Below are positions 9,420 through 19,996 of a DNA stretch of 64,000 bases, piece by piece; positions within the stretch are counted from its first letter, which is position 1; each line of letters begins with the position of its first letter. The notes below the pieces were generated by a model, which had not been told where the DNA came from, made no database searches, and saw only the letters and a list, made by a program, of their open reading frames with translations. Source of the DNA: Pigmentiphaga humi (GTDB lineage Bacteria > Pseudomonadota > Gammaproteobacteria > Burkholderiales > Burkholderiaceae_B); contig NZ_UWPJ01000006.1 of the NCBI RefSeq assembly GCF_900606115.1, positions 1 through 64,000 on the forward strand, in the 5' to 3' direction. A program made the position numbers and the translations under genes.

Positions 9420-10796
9420 TCATGGCGCCGGGCGGGTCAGATGGCGCGGCTGCAGCAGCATGAACACCAGGCCCAGCGCCAGCACCGCGACGCCGACCAG
9501 CGCGCCGATGCCGGTGTGGCGCAGGCTGGCGTAGAACAGGTAGGCGCTGGTGGCGACGAACAGCAGCGGCGTGAACGGATAGAGCGGCACGCGGAACGGG
9601 CGGGGGACGTCGGGCTCCTTGCGCCGCAGCACGAACAGCGCCAGGCCGCTGAGCACGAAGAACAGCCAGAACACTGGAGCGGTGTATTCGACCATGGTGG
9701 CGAAGCCGCTGCGCGTGAGCGCGCCCAGCCCGACCAGCGCCAGCGAGATGGCCGCCTGCACCCACAGGGCGTTGACCGGCGTGTTCCAGGTCGGGTGCCA
9801 GCGCGCCAGCAGCGAGAACGCGGGCGTGTCCTGGCCGAAGGCATAGGTGGTGCGCGCGCCGGTCAGGATGGTGGCGTTGGCCGAGGTGAGGGCGGAGATG
9901 GCGATCAGCATCGCGATGATTTGCGCGCCGGGTTCGCCCAGCACGCGGCGCATCATGTCGGCCGCCACGGCGGGAGAGTCCGCCATGCCCTGCTGGCCCA
10001 GCACGTTCAGGTAGGCCAGGTTGACCAGGATGTAGAGCAGCGCGATCAGCGCCAGGCTCCAGGCCAGCGCGCGGGGCAGGCTGCGGCTCGGCCCCATGAC
10101 TTCGGCGGAGACGTAGGCCGCCTCGTTCCAGCCGCCGTAGGTCAGCATGACGAAGATCAGCACCAGGCCCCAATGGGAGGCGCCGCCGGACGCGGCGGCC
10201 GGGGCGGCGGGCGGTTCGCCGGGGGCCAGCAGCAGGCCGGCGCCGATGATCAGCACCACGCCGCCGACTTCCAGCACCGTCAGCAGGTTCTGCGTCCACT
10301 TGCCGGTGCGCAGGCCGGCGATGTTGACCAGCGTCAGGACCAGGATGATGGCGGTCGCGTAGATGGCCGGCGAGGCCGGACCCAGGCTGTAGATCTGCGA
10401 GGCGTAGTCGCCGAAGATGTAGCCCAGCAGCGCGATCGAACCGGTGGGAATGACGGTCAGCCGCGCCCAGGCGAACAGGAAGGCCAGGCGCACGCCGAAG
10501 GCGCGGCGCAGGTAGTGGTAGTCGCCGCCCGCGTGGGGATAGGTGCTGGCCAGTTCCGCATAGCAGAGCGCGCCGGCGATGGACAGCACGCCGCCCAGCG
10601 CCCAGGCCAGCATCATCGTCTCCGGGCTGCCCGCGTGGGCGGCGACCAGCGCGGGCGCGCTGAAGATGCCGGCGCCGATCACGATGCCTACTACCAGCGC
10701 CATGACGTCCATCGTGCCGAGCAATGCGGCCGGACGCGCCTGGGCGGCGGGCGCTGCGGGGCGGGGCGTGGCGGAAGCTGGAAGCGCGTTGCTCAT
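9420..10796 (-). CDS. APC-superfamily amino-acid/polyamine permease
   Basis: A 458-residue inner-membrane permease with about twelve hydrophobic segments. The first helix carries the APC signature GIVIGAGIFSAP, where backbone atoms bind the substrate amino group. An Ala/Pro-rich 25-residue cytoplasmic tail precedes it, and a short Ala/Pro loop interrupts the middle (PGEPPAAPAAASGG). The start at 10796 is chosen for GAGGAC upstream and because the following residues lead directly into helix 1. The substrate is unknown; LAT/YfnA-like exchangers are the nearest relatives by eye. It stands alone. Confidence 0.88.
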   Translation of the reverse strand: MSNALPASATPRPAAPAAQARPAALLGTMDVMALVVGIVIGAGIFSAPALVAAHAGSPETMMLAWALGGVLSIAGALCYAELASTYPHAGGDYHYLRRAFGVRLAFLFAWARLTVIPTGSIALLGYIFGDYASQIYSLGPASPAIYATAIILVLTLVNIAGLRTGKWTQNLLTVLEVGGVVLIIGAGLLLAPGEPPAAPAAASGGASHWGLVLIFVMLTYGGWNEAAYVSAEVMGPSRSLPRALAWSLALIALLYILVNLAYLNVLGQQGMADSPAVAADMMRRVLGEPGAQIIAMLIAISALTSANATILTGARTTYAFGQDTPAFSLLARWHPTWNTPVNALWVQAAISLALVGLGALTRSGFATMVEYTAPVFWLFFVLSGLALFVLRRKEPDVPRPFRVPLYPFTPLLFVATSAYLFYASLRHTGIGALVGVAVLALGLVFMLLQPRHLTRPAP

Positions 10797-10965
10797 GGCG
10801 GGGGAAGTCCTCGGCGTGGAAGAGCGGGAATGGCGGGCCGTGCGCCGCCCATCCGCAGGCGAGGCCTGGGAAATGAGCGCCGGCATGGATGCGGTGCTTA
10901 CAGAATGCTGAAGAAAGGTACCGGGGCGGCCGGCCGCCGGTCAAGTGCCGCGCGTAGCGTGCGCG

Positions 10966-11868
10966 TCAGGCGCGTTGGCGGTCGAGCTGGTTGCGCACCA
11001 GGATGCGGAAACCGCTGGGCGACATGCCGGCGTGCTTGGCGAAGAAGCGCGAGAAATAGCCGGGATCGGAGAAACCCAGCGTCAGGGCGATCTCTTTGAC
11101 GCTCAGCGAGGAATAGGCCAGGTCGCGGCGGGCCTCGGCCAGCAGCCTGCCGTTGATCACGCCCAGCGCCGACAGGCCCAGTTCCTCGCGGCAGATGCGG
11201 TTCAACTGGGTGGCGGTAATGCCCAGCCGGCCTGCGTAGTGGGCGATGTCGCGCTGTTCGCGGAAGTGCCGGTTCAGCAGCGTGCGGAAGCGGTGCAGGT
11301 GGGCGGCGGCGCGCGGCGTGCGGCGGCCGGGGGCCTGGCTCGCCTGGGTGGCGATCTTGCGCGCCAGCAGGGCGAGCACCGTGGCCAGCATCGATTCGAG
11401 CAGGGGCAGGCGCCAGTGCTGCGTGTCGGCGTATTCGGCCAGCAGCAGTTCGACGGCCAGCGAGAAGGACCGGCGGCCATGCTCGTCGCTTTCGAACACG
11501 GCGAGCGCGGGCGCCTGGAAATGGGCGAGCAGGTCGGCATGGGGCGCCAGCAGTTTTTCCATTTGCTGGGTCACGATGGTGATGACGGCGCCGTCTATGT
11601 CTTCCGAGAAGCGAAAGCCGTGTGCGTGCAGCGCCGGCACGAAGAGCGCGCAGGGGCCGCGGGCCTCCAGCCGGCGGTCGTCGAACTGGATCCGGACTTC
11701 GCCGGAGCGTATGTACAGAATTTGCACGAACAGGTCGTGGCGGTGCAGCTTGATCTCCCAGCCGTACAGGCTGCTGCGCTGCGGGATCGATTCGCAGTGC
11801 AGGCTTTCGGGGACGAGGCCCTGGCCATGCTCGCCGTAGAGGGCATAGGTGGGGACGAGGGTTTTCAT
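10966..11868 (-). CDS. pobR: AraC-family regulator, probable PobR
   Basis: A 300-residue regulator with an N-terminal cupin-type ligand domain (about 35-125) and a C-terminal AraC DNA-binding domain (about 195-295). The second helix-turn-helix is SVKEIALTLGFSDPGYFSRFFAKHAGMSPSGFR. It is divergent from pobA, the typical position of the AraC-type PobR that activates pobA with 4-hydroxybenzoate. The start at 11868 gives the family length but has no clear ribosome-binding site; an upstream ATG at 11907 would add 13 residues. The role is inferred from context plus family. Confidence 0.82.
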   Translation of the reverse strand: MKTLVPTYALYGEHGQGLVPESLHCESIPQRSSLYGWEIKLHRHDLFVQILYIRSGEVRIQFDDRRLEARGPCALFVPALHAHGFRFSEDIDGAVITIVTQQMEKLLAPHADLLAHFQAPALAVFESDEHGRRSFSLAVELLLAEYADTQHWRLPLLESMLATVLALLARKIATQASQAPGRRTPRAAAHLHRFRTLLNRHFREQRDIAHYAGRLGITATQLNRICREELGLSALGVINGRLLAEARRDLAYSSLSVKEIALTLGFSDPGYFSRFFAKHAGMSPSGFRILVRNQLDRQRA

Positions 11869-13166
<1,298 letters not shown>

Positions 13167-13167
13167 A

Positions 13168-13599
13168 TCAGCTGCGCGTGGTGGTCTTGACGTCCACGCT
13201 GGCCTTGATCGCGTTCGAGTACGGGCAGATGTTGTGCGTGGCCTCTATCAGCTTGGCGGCTTCGGGCTGGGCCAGGCCGGGCAGGTATGCATCGAGTTCG
13301 GCGGTGATGCCGAAACCGCCTTCCGAACGGGGGCCGATGCCTATGGTGGCGGTGACGGTCGTGCCTTCGGGAACCGGGATCTTGGTCTGGGTGGACGCAA
13401 CGCGCATGGCGCCGAGGAAGCAGGCGGAATAGCCCAGCGCGAACAGCTTCTCGGGATTGGCGCCGTCGCCGCCGGGGCCGCCGAGTTCCTTGGGAACGAC
13501 CAGCTGCAGCGACATCGTGCCGTCGGCCAGGGCGGTCTTGCCGTCGCGGCCGCCGCCGCTGGCGGTGGCCGTGGTCTTGTACTTCGCGTCTACGGGCAT
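13168..13599 (-). CDS. organic hydroperoxide resistance protein (Ohr/OsmC family)
   Basis: A 143-residue thiol peroxidase that reduces organic hydroperoxides. The two redox cysteines are Cys60 in GYSACF and Cys125 in HNICPYSN, with the Ohr-type PEKLFALGYSACF segment; the length matches Ohr rather than longer OsmC proteins. The start at 13599 is preceded by AAGGAGTC. It is convergent with pobA with one base between stops and no visible terminator. No OhrR gene is adjacent, so regulation is not readable here. Confidence 0.93.
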   Translation of the reverse strand: MPVDAKYKTTATASGGGRDGKTALADGTMSLQLVVPKELGGPGGDGANPEKLFALGYSACFLGAMRVASTQTKIPVPEGTTVTATIGIGPRSEGGFGITAELDAYLPGLAQPEAAKLIEATHNICPYSNAIKASVDVKTTTRS

Positions 13600-13724
13600 G
13601 GCGGACTCCTTGTCTGAATCTGAAAGGGTTGTCCGGAAAATCTATGTCGCCCGGCCGGCGGTGTCAACGCGGGCGCCCCCTGCGCACACAGCTTGTTTCA
13701 GGCGGGTACGGCCGGACACGCCGC

Positions 13725-14324
13725 TCAGCGCCCGCCCAGCCCTTTCCAGCGCTTGAGCCGATCGGAATGGATGCCGAACAAATCCAGCGTGCGCAGCACC
13801 GTGTGGTTGACCAGGTCGTCCACGCTCGTGCCGCCCGCGTAGAATGCCGGCACCGGCGGGAAGATGATGCCGCCCATTTCGGTCACGGCGGTCATGTTGC
13901 GCAGGTGGGCGAGGTTGAGCGGGGTCTCGCGCGTCAGCAGGACCAGGCGGCGGCGCTCCTTGAGCACGACGTCGGCGGCGCGGGTGATTAGGTTGTCGGC
14001 ATAGGCGTGGGCCACGGCCGCGAGGGTCTTCATCGAGGTCGGGGCGATGACCATGCCGGCGGTGAGGAACGAGCCGCTGGCGATCGTGGCGCCGACGTCG
14101 CCGGGGTGATACACCACGTCGGCCAGGCGCGCCAAGTCCTTGCGCCCCAGCCCGTGCTCATGCATGGTATTGAGTACGCCAGCCTCGGAAACCACGAGGT
14201 GGCTTTCCCAGTCGGGTAGTTCGCGCAAGGCTTCGAGCAGGCGCAGTCCGTAGATGGATCCGGTCGCGCCAGTGATGGCGACGATCAGCCGTTGGCGGGG
14301 CGGGTCTGCCTGCTGGGAATTCAT
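13725..14324 (-). CDS. ubiX: UbiX-family flavin prenyltransferase
   Basis: A 199-residue enzyme that makes prenylated FMN for UbiD-type decarboxylases in ubiquinone or aromatic-acid metabolism. The GATGSIYG phosphate loop lies at about 18-25, SGSFLTAGMVIAPTSMKTLAA near 90-110, and RRRLVLLTRETPL near 130-142. The start at 14324 follows CCAGGAGC. An upstream continuation of the frame adds no family sequence. No ubiD gene is adjacent in this window. Confidence 0.93.
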   Translation of the reverse strand: MNSQQADPPRQRLIVAITGATGSIYGLRLLEALRELPDWESHLVVSEAGVLNTMHEHGLGRKDLARLADVVYHPGDVGATIASGSFLTAGMVIAPTSMKTLAAVAHAYADNLITRAADVVLKERRRLVLLTRETPLNLAHLRNMTAVTEMGGIIFPPVPAFYAGGTSVDDLVNHTVLRTLDLFGIHSDRLKRWKGLGGR

Positions 14325-14438
14325 GCATGCTCCTGGAGTCGTTGTCGTGCGTGGCCGGCTTCCGTTCGCGGCGGAGTGCGTCACGGCGGTGTCACGCGGT
14401 TGTGCCAGGATTGTACGTTGGCTGTCTGGCTGTCGAGA

Positions 14439-15785
14439 ATGAAAAGAATACGCGTCGTGGATGCCCTCCTGCGCAAGGGCATGCCGTCATTGCTGGCCGC
14501 CTGTCTTGCCTGGCTGCCGGCGCATGCGCAAACCCCTGAAGACCCGGTCGAATCGTTCGCCGTGCACGGCCAGTCCACCTACGTCTGGCAGCGCAAGGCC
14601 TCGATGCGTTCGCCCTACGAGGGGCCCAATTCGCTCGGAGGCGGCAGCGCCTCGAGCTATTCGTTCACGGCCACCGTGGACGTCGGCGCGCGGCTGTGGG
14701 AAGGCGCGGAAGTCCACCTGGGCGGCGAAGGCGCGCGCGGCGCCACGTTCTCCGACCTGCACGGGCTGGGCGGGCTGACCAACGGTGAATTGGCCAAGAC
14801 GGCCGGTTCGGACATGACCTACTACCGCGCGAAGGCGTTCCTGCGCCAGACCTGGGGCCTGGGCGGAGGCCGCGAGGCCGTCGAATCCGACATGGACCAG
14901 CTCGGCGGTTTCACCGACAAGCGCCGCATCGTGCTGACGGCCGGCAATTTCTCGGTGCTCGACGTGTTCGACGGCGTGTCGGTTAGCCACGATCCGCGCA
15001 CCCAGTTCATGAACTGGGCCTTTCTCACGCACGGAAGCTACGATTACGCGGCCGATGCGCGCGGCTATACCTGGGGCGTCGCGCTGGAGTACATAGACGA
15101 TGGCTGGGCGGTGCGGGCGGGCCGGTTCATGCAGCCCAAGGAATCCAACGGCCTGCCGCTGGATACGCGGATCGGGCGCCATTACGGCGACCAGGTCGAG
15201 CTGGAAAAATCCTACACGGCCTGGGGCCGTCCCGGCACGCTGCGCGTGCTGGCCTTCCGCAACAAGGCCCGCATGGGTAGTTTCGACGATGCCGTGGCCC
15301 TGGCGGCCGCGCAGGGCGGCGCTCCCGACCTGGCGGCGGTTCGCCGCGAGCACGCCAAGGTCGGGCTGGGCGTGAGCGTGGAGCAGAAGCTGGGGGACGC
15401 CGTGACGGTGTTCGCGCGGGCCAGCGCCGCGGACGGCAAGACCGAGACCTACGCGTTCACGGAAATCGACCGCGGGGTGTCGGGCGGGATCGTCGTGGAC
15501 GGCGCCGCGTGGGGACGCGCGGGCGATACGGCGGGCCTGGCGGTGGCGGTCAATGCGCTGAGCGCCGCGCACCGGCAGTACCTGGCCCGGGGGGGCCTGG
15601 GCGCGTTCCTGGGCGACGGCAGGCTCGACTATGGAACCGAGCGCATCGCCGAGACCTACTATAGCTGGCAGGCGGCGCGATTCCTCTGGGTAACGGCCGA
15701 TGCCCAGTACATCCGCAATCCCGGCTACAACCGCGACCGCGGACCGGCCAAGGTGTTCTCGATGCGGGTGCACGCGGCGTTCTGA
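14439..15785 (+). CDS. outer-membrane carbohydrate-type porin
   Basis: A 448-residue beta-barrel protein: a signal peptide (about 1-31, cleavage after AHA-Q), alternating amphipathic strands rich in Gly, Tyr and Trp, and a C-terminal strand ending in Phe (RVHAAF) as recognised by the BAM machinery. It resembles the OprB/carbohydrate-selective porin group. The ATG at 14439 has only a weak GAGA upstream; the frame is open earlier but the signal peptide fixes the start. It stands alone between ubiX and the Bug gene. The substrate is not readable. Confidence 0.8.
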   Translation: MKRIRVVDALLRKGMPSLLAACLAWLPAHAQTPEDPVESFAVHGQSTYVWQRKASMRSPYEGPNSLGGGSASSYSFTATVDVGARLWEGAEVHLGGEGARGATFSDLHGLGGLTNGELAKTAGSDMTYYRAKAFLRQTWGLGGGREAVESDMDQLGGFTDKRRIVLTAGNFSVLDVFDGVSVSHDPRTQFMNWAFLTHGSYDYAADARGYTWGVALEYIDDGWAVRAGRFMQPKESNGLPLDTRIGRHYGDQVELEKSYTAWGRPGTLRVLAFRNKARMGSFDDAVALAAAQGGAPDLAAVRREHAKVGLGVSVEQKLGDAVTVFARASAADGKTETYAFTEIDRGVSGGIVVDGAAWGRAGDTAGLAVAVNALSAAHRQYLARGGLGAFLGDGRLDYGTERIAETYYSWQAARFLWVTADAQYIRNPGYNRDRGPAKVFSMRVHAAF

Positions 15786-15827
15786 GCGGAGGTTTTCCAT
15801 CCCCCCGCGAGCGGCCGCGCGGCCCGT

Positions 15828-16814
15828 TTACTCAGGCTGGATGTTCGCCTTTTCGATTACCGCCTTCCAGGCTTGAGCCTCTTGTTTGATGCGCGCGGCG
15901 AATTCGGCGGGGGTGCTGCCTATCGGCGTCACGCCTATGTCGGTGTATTGCTTGCGCACCGCGGGGTCCTGCAGCACGGCGTGCAGAGCCTTGGAGAATT
16001 TGTCGATGATCTGCGGATCGGTGCCGACCGGCGCGGCCAGGCCCCACCAGTTGCCGGTGACCAGCCCGGGCAGGCCTTGTTCGGCGGTGGTCGGGACCGA
16101 CGGCAGGATGGCCAGCCTTTCCTTGTCGGCGACGGCGACGGCGCGCAGTTTGCCGCCGGCCACGTGGCCGGCCACCGAGCTGAGCGCGGTGACGTAGAGC
16201 TGGATCTCGCCGGCCATCAGCGCCTGCACGGCCGGCGGCGAACCGCGGTAGGGAACGTGCGTGAGCTGGACGTCGGCCAGCTGGCTGTACAGTTCGGCCG
16301 CCAGGTGCGGCGGCGTGCCGTTGCCGGGAGAGCCGAAGTTCAGCTTGCCGGGGTTTTTCTTCGCCTCGGCCGTGAGGTCGGCCAGCGTGCGGATCTCCGA
16401 GGCGCCGTTGACCACCAGCACCGAGGGGCCGTTGCTCAGCAGCGAGACGGGAACCAGGTCCGCGACCGGGTCGAAGCGCATGCCTTTGAACAAATACTGA
16501 TTGGTGACGAAGTTGTTGGTGGCGCCGAGCAGGAAGGTGTAGCCGTCCGGCGCGGCGCGCACGACTTCGTCGGCGCCGATGTTGCCCGAAGCGCCGCTCT
16601 TGTTGTCGATCAGGATGCGTACGCCGAACTGCTTTTCCAGTTGCAGCTGCACGAAGCGCAGCGTGATGTCGCCGGTGTTGCCGGGCGCGTAGGGAACGAC
16701 CACGCGTATCGGCCGCGCCGGCCAGGCGTCGGTGGCAGCGGCGGCCGGGGCGTGCAGGCAGGCGGCGGCCAGGCAGGCCGGCAGCGTGCTGCGCAAGAGC
16801 GGGACGAGTGTCAT
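15828..16814 (-). CDS. Bug-family tricarboxylate transporter substrate-binding protein
   Basis: A 328-residue periplasmic binding protein: signal peptide (about 1-27, ending APAAAATDA), then PIRVVVPYAPGNTGDIT (note GNTGD in place of the common GGxTD), DNKSGASGNIGAD, RAAPDGYTFLLG and THVPYRGSPPAVQ. The start ATG at 16814 overlaps the amidohydrolase stop codon by four bases (ATGA), so the pair is one operon with coupled translation. A GGAGAT ribosome-binding site sits upstream inside the amidohydrolase gene. It probably supplies or senses the substrate of that enzyme. Confidence 0.93.
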   Translation of the reverse strand: MTLVPLLRSTLPACLAAACLHAPAAAATDAWPARPIRVVVPYAPGNTGDITLRFVQLQLEKQFGVRILIDNKSGASGNIGADEVVRAAPDGYTFLLGATNNFVTNQYLFKGMRFDPVADLVPVSLLSNGPSVLVVNGASEIRTLADLTAEAKKNPGKLNFGSPGNGTPPHLAAELYSQLADVQLTHVPYRGSPPAVQALMAGEIQLYVTALSSVAGHVAGGKLRAVAVADKERLAILPSVPTTAEQGLPGLVTGNWWGLAAPVGTDPQIIDKFSKALHAVLQDPAVRKQYTDIGVTPIGSTPAEFAARIKQEAQAWKAVIEKANIQPE

Positions 16815-18496
16815 GGGGCAATCTCCGAGTGGGATGAAGAGGCGACGATGTGGCCATCGACCACCGTCATCAGGGCATGCAGGGTGGGGAGTTCGGCGTT
16901 GTCGCAAGTGAGAGGATCGGCATCGAGCACGGCCAGGTCGGCCAGCTTGCCGGGTTCGAGCGAGCCGCGCAGCGTTTCGTCGCCGGTCAGCCAGGCGCCG
17001 CCGCGCGTGGCGATGGCCAGCGCTTCCTGGCGGCTGATCGCCTGCGACGGCGCGACCGGATTGCCGTGGCGGCTCTGCCGCGCGACGGCATGCCAGATCG
17101 GGCCGAACAGGGACACCGGCAGGTTGTCGCTGCCGAAGGCGACCGGCACGCCGGCATCGAGCAGGCGGCGCAGCGGCACGATGTCGTCCTGTCCTTGCGG
17201 GCCGCGGCGCTGCGTCCAGAGATCGCCGTCCTTGTAGATGTGGCGGTTGGTGTGCGTGGTCAGCACCAGGCCCAGTTCGCGCACGCGCGCGATCGTGTCG
17301 GCATCCAGGACCGGCTGGTGCCCCAGCACCCAGCGCAGGCCGTCGATGGGATGGCGGCGATGGGCCGCTTCGAACAGCGGCAGCAGGTTGGGCCAGATCC
17401 CGGCCACGCGGATGCCCGCTGCCGCCGCTTCCGCCAGCAGCGGCGCCAGGATGTCTTCGGGCAGCGCCGCGCCGGCCTGGAAGCCGGCCCAGCCGGTGCA
17501 GGGATGGTTGGCCGCGCGCAAGGTATTGTTGAGCGGATCGGCGTCGATCTCGGCGTAGCAGCCCTGCACGCGCAGCAGTTCGTCGCCGCGCCCCTTGCCC
17601 GCCAGCCAGGCGCGCCACTCGCGCAGCAGTTCCAGGGCCTCGCCGCTGCCGCGCGGACCCCAGTAGGGACTCAGCACCAGCGTGGCGCGCACCGTCGCGG
17701 CCTGCTGCCGGCGCACCGTTTCATAGGCCTGGATGACCTCGTCGGCCACGCCGTGGCCTTCGAACACCGCGGTGGTGCCGTAGCGGTTGTACTCGGCCAT
17801 GGCATGACGCAGGCCGGCGGCGCGCTGCTCGGCGGTGAAGCCGGGCGCGGCGCGCATCAGCGTGTGCTCGACGATGGGCACCAGCGTGCGTTCGATGAAG
17901 CGGCCGGTGGGGCGTCCGCCGGCATCGCGTTCGATGCGCACGTCGGGCGACGGCGATGCCGTGTCCGGCGTGATGCCGGCCCGGGCCAGCGCCAGGCTGT
18001 TGGCGACCGAGACCAGCGGCATGCGGTTGCGCCAGTAGCCCCAGATGGCGCGGATATAAACCGGGTGGCGCGGGCTGACGCGGTCCAGGTCGTCGCGGTC
18101 GGGGTAGAGGCCGCCGGCGAGCGGGTCTTCGGGCTCGGGGTATTCGGGCGGCTCGCCGATGGGTTGGGTCACGATCCAGGTGCCCGGCGGCGCCTTGGCG
18201 GCCTCGGCGGCGATCAGGTCGAGCACGTCGCCGCGCGTGCGCGCGCCGGCCAGGCTCGGCAGGTGCCGGCGCAGCCCTTCGCGGTCGAGGTGGGCGTGGC
18301 CGTCCGTCAGGCCCGGGACGACCGCCTTGCCGCCCAGGTCCACGCGCCTGGCGTGGGGCTCGGCGGCGGCGAGCACGTCCGCGTCGCTGCCGACCGCGGC
18401 GATGTGGCGGCCGCGGACGAGCAGAGCGCTCGCCACGCTGCCGCGGTCGTCGCAGGTGATGATCCTGCCCCGATGGAGAACGAGAGAGGGCGGCAC
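16811..18496 (-). CDS. amidohydrolase, YtcJ-like metal-dependent hydrolase
   Basis: A 561-residue enzyme of the amidohydrolase superfamily, YtcJ/amidohydrolase-3 group. The N-terminal beta-sandwich precedes the metal motif DGHAHLD (about 65-71); a late Asp lies in FGSDNLPVS, with His residues in LTTHTNRH and LGHQP; and a C-terminal GSLEPGKLADLAVLD completes the sandwich. Such enzymes hydrolyse cyclic amides or N-acyl compounds. It overlaps the downstream Bug gene by four bases and is divergent from a LysR gene across an A/T-rich operator-like spacer. The substrate is unknown. Confidence 0.9.
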   Translation of the reverse strand: MPPSLVLHRGRIITCDDRGSVASALLVRGRHIAAVGSDADVLAAAEPHARRVDLGGKAVVPGLTDGHAHLDREGLRRHLPSLAGARTRGDVLDLIAAEAAKAPPGTWIVTQPIGEPPEYPEPEDPLAGGLYPDRDDLDRVSPRHPVYIRAIWGYWRNRMPLVSVANSLALARAGITPDTASPSPDVRIERDAGGRPTGRFIERTLVPIVEHTLMRAAPGFTAEQRAAGLRHAMAEYNRYGTTAVFEGHGVADEVIQAYETVRRQQAATVRATLVLSPYWGPRGSGEALELLREWRAWLAGKGRGDELLRVQGCYAEIDADPLNNTLRAANHPCTGWAGFQAGAALPEDILAPLLAEAAAAGIRVAGIWPNLLPLFEAAHRRHPIDGLRWVLGHQPVLDADTIARVRELGLVLTTHTNRHIYKDGDLWTQRRGPQGQDDIVPLRRLLDAGVPVAFGSDNLPVSLFGPIWHAVARQSRHGNPVAPSQAISRQEALAIATRGGAWLTGDETLRGSLEPGKLADLAVLDADPLTCDNAELPTLHALMTVVDGHIVASSSHSEIAP

Positions 18497-18558
18497 GGCC
18501 GAAAAGCTCCTGGAGGTCAGCGGTCCGGCAAATCTAGCAGAGGGGAATGATTGTAAAA

Positions 18559-18595
18559 ATTGAAATATTCATATAGATTCATATCGAATATCAAT
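18559..18595. promoter_or_regulatory. A/T-rich dyad, candidate LysR operator
   Basis: A strikingly A/T-rich stretch in a G/C-rich neighbourhood carries ATATTC (18565-18570) and GAATAT (18586-18591) as inverted arms, extended by ATTG and CAAT on the outside. TTCATAT is also repeated directly at 18569-18575 and 18578-18584. It lies between the amidohydrolase start and the LysR start. LysR proteins typically bind such interrupted dyads between divergent genes; binding here is inferred. Confidence 0.55.
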
Positions 18596-18617
18596 ACATG
18601 GAAAGGGGCGGGCGCCG

Positions 18618-19589
18618 ATGCCGATTTCCCTGCGCCAGCTCGAGGCCTTCGTGGCGGTATGCAATGAAGGCAATTTCAGCAAGGCGGCCCAGCGCATCCA
18701 CATCTCGCAGTCCGGCCTGAGCATCCTGGTCCGCGAGCTGGAGCAGAGCCTGGACTGCCGCCTGTTTGACCGCAGCACCCGCCAGGTCAGCCTGACCGAG
18801 GCGGGACGGGAATTCCGCGGTCCTGCCGCCAGGCTGCTGGCGGATCTGTCCACCGCCGTCGGCAATGTGCGCGGTCTGGCCAGCCGCCAGCATGGCCACG
18901 TTACCGTGGCCGCGCCGCCCCTGCTCATGTCGCGCCTGGTCATCGGCATGGCGGCGCGGTTTCGCCAGGCCTATCCGCACATCGCGTTGACGCTGCGCGA
19001 TATTCCCTCCGAAGCCATCCCCGCCGGCATCGCCGGCGCCGAGATCGACCTCGGCATCGGGGCGCTGCCCGAAGACCACGGCGAGTACCTGGTCGAACCC
19101 CTGCTCGAAGGGCCGTTGATGGCGCTGCTCCCGGCAGCCCATCCGCTCGCCCGGCGGCGCAGCCTGAAATGGGCGGATATCGCCGGCGTCCCGCTGGTCA
19201 CGCTCACCCCCGAGAATACGTTCCGGCTGTCGCTGGACCGCAGTTTCGCGCGCCTGGGGTTGCAGCCCGACATCGCCGTCGAGGCGGCCCAGTTGGGCAC
19301 GGTGATCAGCCTGGTGGAGGCAGGTTTCGGCGCCGCCGTCCTGCCGCCGTACGGCGCCCTGCTGCCGGGCGGCGGCAGCGCCGTGGCGCGGCGATTGGAA
19401 GAGCCCGAGGTGCGCTCGGAAATCGTCATGATCCGCGACCGTTTCCGCTCGCCGTCTGCCGCCGCCGAATCCTTCATCGAAGTCGCGCGGGCCATGTCGG
19501 CACAGCTTGCGGACCGTTTGCCCGAAGGCACGCCGCGCCGCCGCGCGTCTCCCCGCGGTTCGTTTGTCCGGCGCGCGGCGGCAGGGTAG
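18618..19589 (+). CDS. LysR-family transcriptional regulator
   Basis: A 323-residue LysR protein: helix-turn-helix at about 4-62 (SLRQLEAFVAVCNEGNFS, then AAQRIHISQSGLSILVRELE) and a two-lobe effector domain to about 300, followed by a basic, Arg-rich tail of about 20 residues. AAAGGGGCGG lies before the ATG. It is divergent from the amidohydrolase/Bug operon, which it presumably controls through the dyad at 18559-18595, and is followed 35 bp later by a small phosphatase/rhodanese-like gene. Confidence 0.93.
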   Translation: MPISLRQLEAFVAVCNEGNFSKAAQRIHISQSGLSILVRELEQSLDCRLFDRSTRQVSLTEAGREFRGPAARLLADLSTAVGNVRGLASRQHGHVTVAAPPLLMSRLVIGMAARFRQAYPHIALTLRDIPSEAIPAGIAGAEIDLGIGALPEDHGEYLVEPLLEGPLMALLPAAHPLARRRSLKWADIAGVPLVTLTPENTFRLSLDRSFARLGLQPDIAVEAAQLGTVISLVEAGFGAAVLPPYGALLPGGGSAVARRLEEPEVRSEIVMIRDRFRSPSAAAESFIEVARAMSAQLADRLPEGTPRRRASPRGSFVRRAAAG

Positions 19590-19624
19590 GATTCGAGCAG
19601 GATCGATCCTTACCGGAGTACAGC

Positions 19625-19969
19625 ATGTCAGCGTTCACTTCCCTTACCGAGCAGTTCGCCGTCGCGCCCCAACTGGCGCCCGAAGACATGGCGGCCGTGG
19701 CCGCCGCGGGTTTCAAGAGCGTGATCAACAACCGTCCCGATTTCGAGGGCGGACCGGCCCAGCCTTCCAGCGAGCAGATGCGCGCCGCGGCCGAGGCAGC
19801 CGGGCTGCGCTACGTCTACCAGCCCGTCGTGGGCGCCAACATCCAGCCCGCGGACGTGGCGGCCCTGGCTGCCCAGCTCGAGGAGCTGCCCCAGCCCGTT
19901 CTGGCGTTCTGCCGCAGCGGCGCGCGCTCCAGCAAACTGTTCATGCTCGCCCAGCAAAGCGCCAACTGA
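19625..19969 (+). CDS. DUF442/BLH-type phosphatase or sulfurtransferase-like protein
   Basis: A 114-residue cytoplasmic protein of the beta-lactamase-hydrolase-like (DUF442, TIGR01244-type) family, a fold related to protein-tyrosine phosphatases. Family landmarks are LTEQFAVAPQLAPEDM, FKSVINNRPDFEGG and the Cys loop FCRSGARSS (Cys95), which also resembles the rhodanese active loop. Relatives occur fused to ETHE1-like persulfide dioxygenases in sulfide detoxification. The start at 19625 follows CCGGAG. Free-standing, downstream of LysR, probably co-transcribed. The biochemical activity is uncertain. Confidence 0.8.
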   Translation: MSAFTSLTEQFAVAPQLAPEDMAAVAAAGFKSVINNRPDFEGGPAQPSSEQMRAAAEAAGLRYVYQPVVGANIQPADVAALAAQLEELPQPVLAFCRSGARSSKLFMLAQQSAN

Positions 19970-19996
19970 TCGAGTGCCAACCGAGGCGGTCCTTTG

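Noticed and set aside
18598-18617. An earlier ATG for the LysR gene at 18598
   Set aside because: It is in a different frame; 18618 gives the normal LysR N-terminus.
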